Shown here: one piece after another, positions 36,266 to 45,743 of the stretch
How positions within the stretch are numbered: position 1 is the stretch's first letter
Layout: every line of letters begins with the position of its first letter
Source of the DNA: Numida meleagris
Lineage: Eukaryota; Chordata; Aves; Galliformes; Numididae
DNA length: 64,000 nt
Assembly (NCBI RefSeq): GCF_002078875.1
Contig: NC_034410.1
Coordinates: 104,494,353-104,558,352 of the forward strand
Direction: 5' to 3'
Notes under the pieces: generated by a model
Databases searched by the model: none
The model's input: the letters and a program-made list of their open reading frames with translations, nothing else
What the model was told of the DNA's origin: nothing
Position numbers and translations under genes: made by a program

Positions 36266-39200
36266 GTGAGTCTTTTATTATTATTATTCAAACTCAATCG
36301 TTACAAGAATGATTACCACTGCTTTCTAGATGACTAGCATCTTCCTCAACCATGAAATTCTGCAACCATTAGACTGTCCTGAAGTGTTATTTTACTACCA
36401 TTTTTTAAATAGCTTTTCTTTCGCCATTTACCTACCTATTGTAGGATACTACAAAAGGATCTGGGGTATAGGAGATATGACCTTTTATTTTTCTGTTGCA
36501 GTCAGTTTATGACTCACATCCTATATCTTCAGAATAGAGATGGATTTTTCACCAAAGAAGTGTTTCTCAAAAGAAATAAAAATATTTGTAAAGCATGACT
36601 AAGTTTAAGGAAACAACATCCTATCACTCTTAGTGATGTTGTTGGTATTTCTTGCTGGTTGCCTAGGGTAACATACTCTGCCTGCACTTATAATAATTTA
36701 CTGCTTTATTATTTGTGTTCTCATTAAAATGGTATATTTTCTATAATATTTTTTCCAGGACTGCATGGAACTCTAAATAGTTATAAAATAGTGTGTGTAT
36801 GTGTGTGTGTGTGTGTAAAATAAAGTGATCTGTGTAAACATCAAAGATGGTCTTCTGTAAGAAAGTACTGGGGACAAAACAAAAGTTTGGGGACTGGCTT
36901 TGAACATCATTTGGCAAAGAACTTCCTTTCAAGTCAGCATTAATTCTGCAATAAGAATCCATCTACTCTTTCAAAGAAGGTTTTTGCACATCTAGTGAAC
37001 AGCTCCTTTACAACCTCTCCTGCTTTCCCCCAGGTCTCCCATGGCTCTGTTGATTCCAAATGCCCTCTCATGGTGAAAGTGCTGGATGCAGTCAGAGGAA
37101 GTCCTGCAGCTAACGTGGCTGTTAAAGTCTTTAAAAAGGCTGCAGATGGAAGCTGGCAGGACTTTGCTGCTGGGTAAGTTATTTATGTGGTCTTACCGAG
37201 ACATTTTTTCAGAGTGCCTTGAGTAAACAAAAGAGAAATAAAGGGAATGGAGCTCTGGTAATGTTTTTTGTTTGATTAAGTTTTCTATCACATCACACTA
37301 TCACCATTAACAGCATATGAATTCTGGTCTAAAACCCATCAGATTCAGGGAACGAGAAAGTTAAGAGGAGAAACAAACACCTTAATTCCCAAATACTGAA
37401 TGGTAATACAGGAACAAATGTCCCTTGGAATGGATTTATATACTTCAAGGAGAAAGCCAGAGAAACTCTAAAAACTGACGGGTTGCTTTCAGGGGAAGTG
37501 GAGACAATGTTATTGTTTTGTTCTGAATGAGTATTTGTACTATTGTTAGGAAATCCAGATTATTTTGCACGTTTCAGCAATTGGTCTTGAATATGTAATA
37601 AAAAATAGAATTTACACTATAATAAGATAAAAGCAACATCAGTGTTAAAAATGGTCACATTCTGAATGTAACAGTATTGTTCAGTTCTCAAGGCTGCTCT
37701 TAAGAAGCTCAAGGAGACAAATCGTGCGGTGGTTCTTAGCCAAGTTCTTTCGACACTTCACAGAGAAAATCTGAGAAAAATTATGTATTTAAATTATTTA
37801 AATAAATAAATGAGATAAACCATAGGTAAGAAAGAAGCATTTTGCCAGTGGAAAGCAATAAAGGAACATTAAACCACCATTTTTATTGCAGGTAAAATTT
37901 GTGACCTCTCTCTTGACTCGCATCTCAACCAAGGCTGCTATCAGTGACACCACTGACTTTAGCTGAAAGCACTTGTTTGAAATAGTTTTTCACATGTAAT
38001 TTCAATGTTCTTATTTTGGAAGAACAGAGTTTATCTGTAATAAATATGTTGAAAATCTGAATGCAATCAAGGAACACGATCTGTTACTAAAACTGTCAGG
38101 TTAATATTCTGAAGTTCCACATGCATCTGCTAGGTACTGTGAAAGTTCCCTTTTGTACAGATGTCCATAAAAGTTTTTTGTTGGGGTTTGGTTGTTTTTG
38201 TTTACTTGTCATTGCTCAGTTTTTCTAACAAGTTTTAGGAAATTAAGCAAACACATCTCACAGCTGATGGATGTGGATAATTACTATTTAAAAGCCAGGG
38301 AGGAAGTTACCATAACAACAGTTGATTTTATTAAGAGGGTTATTTCAAAATTAGTCTGGCCAAAATATGCGCAAAAAGCTTAAGTCCAGTTGAGGTACTG
38401 TCTGAGGAAGGCCAGAGGGCACAGAGACGTGGAAGGCATGTGACCTGTGTTCTATATGCGCTCTTCCCATGATTAGTTTTGACCTTCTTACTCCTCACAT
38501 GTTTTAGGAAATCTGGACCTTACAATGGAGTTCAAGAGTTCCATTCATCAAACATTTCTCATGTGACCTAGGCTGTGAATCATCAAAGAAAAAAAAAGTC
38601 ACAGCGTATTTGACATAAATACAAATGCTCAGACAGAAATACAAGTGCTGCTCAGAAGGAATGACTTGAACTGTTTTGCTACCAGGGCCAAAGGCAGCGA
38701 GTCCTCTGCCTTGTGCTAACCCCATCCAGGATCTGAATCACGTACTGTCCTGCTGGATGTCACTGCAGCAGTAGCCCTAAGTGTTTTGCTTGCGAGACCA
38801 CTGGCACTGAATGACTACCCCATATTAGCTAAAATTAAAAAAAAAAAAAGTGCCATGAACTCTTGGTAGTGAAGAATAGTCTTGCTTTCCATTTTAAAAT
38901 TCAGTGTCTAAACTTTGTTACCTGAACAAACATCTTTCAGTCAGACACCATTTTTGCTTTTAATTGGTTTGTATCTTAATTATCTAACTTCTAAGAAGAT
39001 ATACCTTAATTGCTAACTTGCACTTCAAACAATTCTGCAGAATTTCAGCAATTCCATTTCACAAGTCCAAGGACAAATGAGTACTCACCAATGAATTCTT
39101 CAGCATTTTGCCTATTGCCTTTTCTTAAGGCAAGATAGATAAAGGCTGGAAGTACTAATTAAATTAAAAGAAAATTTATTCACAAACTGCCTGGAGCCAA

Positions 39201-42200
39201 GTTTCAGCCAGGGCTTGGCTTCTCTGGAGGTTTGGTCTTCCCTGGATACAGCTGATTTCACCTGTACTGGACTTGTACTGTGATGCTTTGGTCAATCTTC
39301 AAAATGCTAGAGTTGGAATGTTAAGAAAATCTGAGAACTACCATAGTGTTTTCTAAATTCTTACTTTAAGAAGATCATAATGTAGACTTTTTGTTATTCA
39401 CTATCACTAACCAAAGAAGACAATTGAGACAGAGGAGGCGGGGAAAGAAAAGCTGGGATAGCACAATGGCTTCTTTCTCTGATAAGAAGCTGTAGGTCAC
39501 TGTGTTCTCCCCTCTTTCTCTTCCTCCTGTTGCTCTTCTGTCCTCTTTATAGAAAGTTATTCCTTTCCATAGGTTTGGCAAGTCCCAGTAGTTCTTCATG
39601 TCAAGGTTTTAACTTTTCCTTCAAATACATCAAGTGATTATGAAATGTGATATTATATAAATATTTTTAGTAGAAAAAGTAAAATAAGATATGAAGATTG
39701 GGGGAACAATATGAAAGGAGAGGCATAAAAGAGGTTTAGTAGCTCAGTAGCCAAATGTTTAAACAGCTGTCATACAAAGCTTGGTCTTTTTCAGACTGTA
39801 CTATGCAAAACAGCTGTATTTCCTTTTGCTTCTGGATTTCTTTCACCCAGTATTTTGTTACAAACTGAATAAATAGCCTCTCTGAGCTGGAAATTCCTAT
39901 TTCTCATTTACATGACATCCAGTGGAAGCGGTCCCTGCTCTTTGACCAATGCACTGTAATTCAAATTACCAAAATGTGTGATGCTAAATTGCTGTTCCAA
40001 GACATTACCATTCAGGGTCACATAAAAATCTGTCAGTGCTTAGATGTAAAATCTATAGTCTCAGTGCTAATATCTACTGAATAAAACCATTTTCCACTAA
40101 AAGCTCTTTTCTCTAATTATAATTTGAGATTTGGCGTCTTGCCTTTCATCATGACAATCCTTTTCCTAAGCCACTGACATTTGGTTCCAGAGAGCACTCA
40201 GTACAAGTTAAATGCGATAGGAAAACAGGGGCCTTAAATATAACCCTGCCATAGCAACAAAAATGACCAAAAGAAGCCAAACAGCTTTTATTTGTGATGT
40301 ACATGAATAAGTTGGTAGCTGTGACAGGTTCTGCAATACGGAAATACACAGGAGGGAATTATTTCACATGATTAGAAAGCATTCACTGTCAAATTTGGCT
40401 GTGCAGCGTCTGTGCTATTTAACACTCAACATTGACTGTTTCTGCCTAGCATTTAAATGACAATACAAAATATTTATGTAGATTTTTTATCATTACAGGA
40501 AAACCACAGAGTATGGTGAGATTCATGAGCTCACAACAGAAGAACAGTTTGTAGAAGGAGTATACAGGGTTGAGTTCGACACCAGTTCTTACTGGAAGGG
40601 ACTCGGCCTTTCCCCATTCCATGAATATGCTGATGTAAGTATCTGAGAACACACCTAGTAACCTATATACCATGTAGTGGTATCAGCTGGACACAACAAA
40701 TACAGTTCTTTGATACTGAAAGAGAAGTAAAACAGATCATTGTCACATTACATTGTCTAAATATGGCAGTATACAGACAGCTAGGCTAGAGGAAGTATCC
40801 AAATTCCCTTTAAGTATGAACTGATACAGCTCTTCCATAGTAGAGCTTTTTGCATTCAGAAAAAAAAAATAGAAAAAAAAAGAGAAAAAATGGTGCAAAA
40901 AAAGAAAAAAAAAAAGGAAAAAAAAAAGAAAAAAGGAAAAAAGGGAAAAAAGAAAAAAAGGGAAAAAAGAAAAAAAGGGAAAAAAGAAAAAAGAATAAAA
41001 GAAAAAAAGAATGCTATTTACTGTTATATTTGCTGAAGGAATATAGGGACTTGGAAGGACTCCTTTTATAGAAAATGAGCTCTTTTTTTTAGTCAGGGGA
41101 GTTCCATCACACCACTCATTTGAATTCTAGTATGACTGGTAATTACAAGAAAAGATTGTTCATTTTGGTGTGTGTTTAAGTAATGCTCAGTCCTGAAGTA
41201 GTCAACAGAGAAAAAAAAGAGGTGTTAAAAGATGGAAAATAATCATACTGGGACAGAAAAAGTTTCACAGATATCCAAATTCCATACTCAGCCCAGTGGT
41301 TTAAATATGTCACATGCCTCCCTTTTCTTTCAGCCCAACATTGACTTAGTGCATTCTTTTCCATGATATTTAGTCAGTACTTCCTAAAAAAAAATTGTTT
41401 ACATTCTGGAGGCTTACTCTGCCACTTAAGTTTCTTTGAACATTCTATTCAGTGTTCTGGAACAGCTACAGAATTACTTTGTATAACATGCTGAATTGCA
41501 ATTCAGAAACAAATTACTAAAGCCCAAATCTATAGAAGCCTGAAGAGCAAGTTGAGCCATCTAGGTCAAACAAACAATTCTGAAAATATTCCCTAATCAT
41601 TTGGATATCTGAAAATAGAGATGGGGCCTAAGACCTTCACCTCAAGAGGTGCTTAAAGGTGCATGGTTGAGATTGTACCAGATAAGTTGTTGAGGATGCT
41701 TCCCTTTGACGTAGTAGTGTAGCTGAAAGGAGGTTATGACAAGGTGGATGTTTGCCTCTTCCCCCATGTAACTAGCAACAGGACTAGAAGAAACGGCTTC
41801 AAGTCATGCCAGGGAAGATTCAAGTTGGATATTAGGAAACGTTTTGTCTCCAGAAGAGTGGTCAGGCACTGGAATGGGTTAAGTCACCACCTCCCTGGGC
41901 AGCCCTGGTTGATCTGGACAGGCTGGATTGCTGGGCTGAGGCCAATGGGATGAAGTTTAACAAGACCAAGTGACAGATCCTGCACTATGGCCACAACAAT
42001 CCCAGGCAACGCTACAGGCTTGGGGCAGAGTGGCTAGAAGACAGGGTAGAGGAAATGGTCCTGGGGGTATTGGTTGGTGCTCAGCTGAACATGAGCCAGC
42101 AGTGTGCCCAGGTGGCCAAAAAGGCCAATGGCATCCTGGCTTGTATCATAAACAGTGTTGCCAGCAAGAGCAGGGAAGTGATCATCCCTCTGTATTGAGC

Positions 42201-43572
42201 CCTGGTGAGGCCACATCTCGAGAACTGCATTCAGTTTTGGGGCCTTCACTACAAGAAAGACACTGAGGTGCTGGAGCATGTTCAGAGAAGGGCAATGAAG
42301 CCCTTATGAGGAGCGGCTGAGGGAGCTGAGATTGTTCAGCCTGGAGAAGAGGAGGCTCAGGGGAGACCTTATAGCTGTCTACAACTACCTTAAGGGAGGT
42401 TGTGGTGGGGTGAGAGTTGGCCTCTTCTCCCGTGTAATAGCGATAGGACTAGAGGGAATGGCCTCAAGTTGCACCAGGGGAGATTCAGGTTGGACATTAG
42501 GAAATTCTTCTTCTCCAAGAGAGTGGTCAGGTGCTGGAATGGGCTGCCCAGGAAGGTGGTTGGGTCACGATTCCTGGAGAAATGTTTAGATGTTGTACTG
42601 AGAGACATGGTTTAGTAGGTAGATATTGATGGTAGGTGGATGGTTGGACTGGATGATCTTAGAGGTCTTTCCCAACCTTGGTGTTTCTGCAGTTCTGTAA
42701 CTCTGTAAGTCACTTCACTGTCCTGAGAAGTGGGCAAAGTTTAACAAATGAGTAAATGGTAACTGTAGCCCACGGTCTTCATGCTTCATCAGTTTAGAGA
42801 CTGGCAGGACTAGGATGGACGTAGGAGGGAACTCTCTAGTCCTCATATGTAGGACGTACACCATGGTTCCAAAAGTAGTTCAAGTATTAGACTAAAGAAA
42901 GTCAAAGAAAGTGGGAGCTTAACACAGTTGATGGCACTTTCCTGGGAGCTGGGTATTCCAACTTCTGGGAAGTAACTGGGAGAGCAGCAAATATGAATTC
43001 TTTTCAGACAAGGGTCTTTCTGCTCTTGCCTTGCATGTCTAGTGACTCAGTTCTTGCATTAAGAACTGACTCATCACCACTGCCTGTCTTGTTTGGACAC
43101 AGTTGTTGTATTTAAGTTAGAGTGTTTCACCTCAGTTTTTTTTAGTGGTTGGTTGAGTTACCACCTTCTCATCCTCCTACACCGAATCACAAACTGGAAC
43201 GCGCATGCCTGATTCAGGTACTAGGTGTCTCTACTGAGCTTCACTACAGCTGAAGCCCTCTGGGGACTTGAGGGCAAGTCCCACTAATTTCTCAATCTTC
43301 AGTTTTACAAAGTAGTAGTGAGTATTACACTTTGCAAGGGTGAAACCACTGAACAGAACTGGCAAAGCAGTTCACAGCAACTAGAGTATGCTTCCTAATT
43401 TTAAATGTTAAGGTAGATTTGAATACATGTTGTTCCTCATGATTGCAAGTTTTTTCTTTTCCAGGTGGTGTTCACTGCTAATGATTCTGGCCACCGCCAT
43501 TATACCATCGCTGCTCTCCTCAGTCCTTTCTCTTACTCAACAACTGCCGTTGTCAGTGATCCCCAGGAATAA
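36197..43572 (+). CDS. TTR: Transthyretin, complete four-exon gene
   Basis: Plasma and cerebrospinal-fluid carrier of thyroid hormones and partner of retinol-binding protein, secreted by liver and choroid plexus as a homotetramer. Exons 36197-36265, 37034-37173, 40499-40634 and 43465-43572 join to 150 codons plus TAA. Residues 1-20 are a signal peptide ending SEA. The mature part starts with the longer hydrophobic N-terminus typical of birds ([11 protein letters not shown]) and then the family core [11 protein letters not shown]. Hormone-contact residues K15, L17, E54, T106, A108, A109, L110, S117 and T119 (human mature numbering) are all present. Intron phases and exon sizes match vertebrate TTR. 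The start is the only ATG in frame with a signal peptide, about 34 nt after the expected TATA-directed start site. It closely resembles chicken TTR, with a few substitutions. Confidence 0.98.
36658..36672. promoter_or_regulatory. Candidate RFX X-box in TTR intron 1
   Basis: GTTGCC, a 3-nt spacer (TAG), then GGTAAC. This fits the X-box form GYTRCC(N0-3)RGYAAC bound by RFX factors, which control genes in ciliated cells such as choroid-plexus epithelium. It sits about 390 bp into TTR intron 1. Sequence match only; occupancy is unknown. Confidence 0.45.
36791..36816. repeat. GT microsatellite in TTR intron 1
   Basis: Thirteen GT-type units with a single A interruption. It is a simple repeat likely to vary in length between individuals. 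Confidence 0.9.
37034..37173 (+). CDS. TTR: TTR exon 2
   Basis: 140 nt after TTTCCCCCAG. It encodes the avian-type N-terminus VSHGSVDSK, then C10, M13, K15 and the RGSPA turn, and ends with two bases of a Gly codon before GTAAGT. Confidence 0.97.
40499..40634 (+). CDS. TTR: TTR exon 3
   Basis: 136 nt after CATTACAG, ending in phase 0 before GTAAGT. It encodes E54, the short helix [12 protein letters not shown] region and the [16 protein letters not shown] segment that includes retinol-binding-protein contacts. Confidence 0.97.
40857..41011 (+). repeat. A/G-only tract in TTR intron 3
   Basis: About 150 bp made almost only of A and G on the plus strand. It includes a quasi-periodic A6-GGG-A6-G pattern in the second half (about 40935-41000). 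It starts about 220 bp after the exon 3 donor. The pattern looks like slippage expansion of an A-rich tract. A long purine strand of this kind can form triplex or other unusual DNA. Confidence 0.85.
41720..41902 (+). mobile_element. CR1 LINE fragment in TTR intron 3
   Basis: Plus-strand CR1 piece ([23 protein letters not shown], shortened here to its key blocks NRTRRNGF and GRFKLDIR, then RHWNGL). It is followed directly by a second, longer copy. Confidence 0.85.
41903..42712 (+). mobile_element. CR1 LINE in TTR intron 3, longer copy
   Basis: A plus-strand copy of about 800 bp. It covers the KFNKTK-type block, the decayed RPHLENC region, [25 protein letters not shown] sequence, a [15 protein letters not shown] block and a 3' end CCCAACCTTGGTGTTTCTG. 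Frame breaks are frequent. It is absent from the second TTR gene, so it inserted after the TTR duplication or was lost there. Confidence 0.9.
43465..43572 (+). CDS. TTR: TTR exon 4
   Basis: 108 nt after TTTTCCAG, with stop TAA. It encodes the G and H strands that line the hormone channel ([18 protein letters not shown]) and the tail SDPQE. Confidence 0.98.
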   Translation: MVFTANDSGHRHYTIAALLSPFSYSTTAVVSDPQE

Positions 43573-43729
43573 ACACATACTGTCATTAGACAAATACCCT
43601 TCTCTGCTAGGACTATTATAGGTTTTTAGGAGGAAGGTTTTTCCTATTCCTAATGCATATCCTTTTGCTACATTAGTTGTTTTTGTTTTTGTTTTGCATT
43701 TTGTAACCTGGCAAAAATTCAGACAAGTC

Positions 43730-43735
43730 AATAAA
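43730..43735 (+). terminator. TTR poly(A) signal AATAAA
   Basis: AATAAA 158 nt after the TAA stop, followed by a T-rich stretch at 43745-43775. This matches the short 3'UTR usual for TTR. Confidence 0.85.
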
Positions 43736-43739
43736 ATGT

Positions 43740-45484
43740 AACTTCTTTAAAACAGTTTTGATTCTATTGGTGAAGTTTTATTATATTATAAAGTATTATG
43801 ATTTGTGCTCAAGTACAAAGGACATCTGGAAACAGTGTGTGGCACAGGGAAGTAAATTAACACTTGATTTGGTTCTGTTATCTTCCCTCATTGTCTTAAA
43901 AAAAAATCTTAGCAAATGCATTGGCTCGAAGTAAGGTTAGAGTTCTGCTATCTATCAGGCAAACGCACTGAAAACAGGAAACTCATTCATGTTGTTTGGT
44001 TTACACACAGAAGATATGGTCCCACTGTCAACTAGGTCACAGGGTAAACAGGAGAAATTCTGAATACCAAGCAGCAACACAAACAATATAGAAAGAGTCT
44101 CAAAATATACAGATGTAGAGAGCTGAGCTAAAATCTGTGTAGCTTTACTTAAAATTTCAAGGCAAACTTCATTGATTTGAAGAGGAAAGATTGCTGGTCA
44201 CTGAATCTGGGAAGTTCTAAAATAATTTCATTATAATTGTATAATGAATTGATAATTCATCAATGTAAACAGCTCTGCTCTTTAATACAGTTGTCTACCA
44301 CTAATAAGTCAAATTTCTGTCCATAAAAAAAGCACATTCCTAAAATGGAATTACCTTAATAGTCTCTTCTAATTTTTGGAAGAAGGACAAGGTAAATTGT
44401 AGAAAGACTGTGATTCAAATAATGTTGTTGATAAATGGACCCAAACATTTGAAGGCTCTAGCAGTAATTTCTGTAGAATGATAGCTGATTGTATTTACAA
44501 TATCCAGAAGCAGAGAATTGTTGTTTAATGGGATTACAGAAATAACATATTACACTATTGAACTCAGCCATTCAAAAACTATCAGTACTAATCTGCTACT
44601 GACCTTGGAGCTAATCTCTACATAGGAGCCTGCTGGGATGACTCTATACCAAGAGAATTCACAAGGTTACAAAAGCCTTTAACATTTCACTATTTGATTA
44701 CTTTTCTCCCTGATTTCTGGACTCTACCACAGTTACACAATTCTAGCAGACAGTGCAAACAATTTCAAAACAGCACCCATCTTAAAGCATGAATGCCATT
44801 TCATGAGATTCTGCAATTCCTAAAGCTTGAAAACTAGTAGGTTTGATTTGCAATGGACTGTGACCAGCCTTCTGAACAAAATGTAAATATATTCCTAAAA
44901 AAGTTACTGTCCTTACTGTGCGTGTAGATATCCACAAGTGTAAAAACAATCTCATTTCTGGAAATAATATTTACCTAAAATTAAAAAGAGACTTTCTGGT
45001 GGAGGCTGACTTGCAATTGAACAGGTAAAGTTCTTAAGTTGTATGGAATGTAAGGAATAACTAAAGTAACAGAACTTAAAATGCTGTCTAGCTGTGCTCC
45101 AGAAATGGGTATGTAAGTATCTAATTATCGTGCTAGAAACCAAACATAGTATTTTTCCTCCATGGGAAAAAACAGAAAACTAGATAGGTCACATGGTATA
45201 TATTTACCACATAGAAATTGCTTAATAGATAAACACGAATAAGTTGATCATGTCACACTATAACCACAGAGGAATTCCCAATGAAACAGAAATTTTGAGT
45301 TAACAAGAAAATTCTATTTTTCTTAACTTTATGAGATTTCAACAGCACTATTGTAACTACTGTTCAACAAGAGGAGAAACAAAACAGAATAGACATTGCT
45401 TCAAGAAAACAGATTGCTGCAGTTAAGCTAGGCAATATTCACTGTTCCCACAGGCATTAATTGAAGAGATGTATTTTCACAGAT
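43740..45484. other. Spacer between the two TTR genes
   Basis: About 1.75 kb of AT-rich DNA with no gene or repeat-family signature. A 22-bp hairpin (9-bp arms, 4-nt loop) lies at 44227-44248, overlapped by a second 7-bp-arm inverted repeat ending at about 44261. Confidence 0.6.
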
Positions 45485-45616
45485 AAGGTTCATGTTTGTA
45501 TGGGTTACTTATTTTCTCATTATTTACTAAGTAAATAGTAAGAATCAGTATGTTCAAAGTCATATGCTTTTTTTTTTATTGATAAGCAGCCTTAGTCTAG
45601 AGGCCTTGATATAAAA
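45485..45616 (+). promoter_or_regulatory. Promoter of the second TTR gene, homologous to the TTR promoter
   Basis: Shares ordered blocks with the TTR promoter: GGTTCATGTTTGT, GTTACTTATTTTCTC, a FOXA-type TATTTAC (45531-45537), AGAATCAGTATGTTC...AGTCATATG, GATAAGCAGCCT (45591-45602) and the TATA box TATAAAA (45610-45616). The downstream GATCTCATCAG is also shared. The 67-bp segment found in the first promoter is missing. Conservation of the FOXA-to-TATA spacing (79 against 84 bp) suggests it is still used. Confidence 0.78.
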
Positions 45617-45674
45617 ATCACAGATCTCATCAGTTTTTACTTGCTGCCACTGAGTCTTCCTAGTGATAGCCACA

Positions 45675-45743
45675 ATGGCTTTTCACTCTGTGTTTCTTGT
45701 TTTCTTAGCTGGCCTGGCATTTTTCTCTGAAGCTGCGCCACAG
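45675..45743 (+). CDS. TTR paralogue exon 1: signal peptide
   Basis: 69 nt, 23 codons, donor GTAAGT. It differs from TTR exon 1 at five residues (T6V, L7F, V15A, L17F, L23Q of the precursor) and keeps the SEA cleavage motif. Confidence 0.92.

Noticed and set aside
40850..41071. Lysine-rich 73-codon ORF
   Set aside because: It is only the translation of the A/G tract in TTR intron 3.
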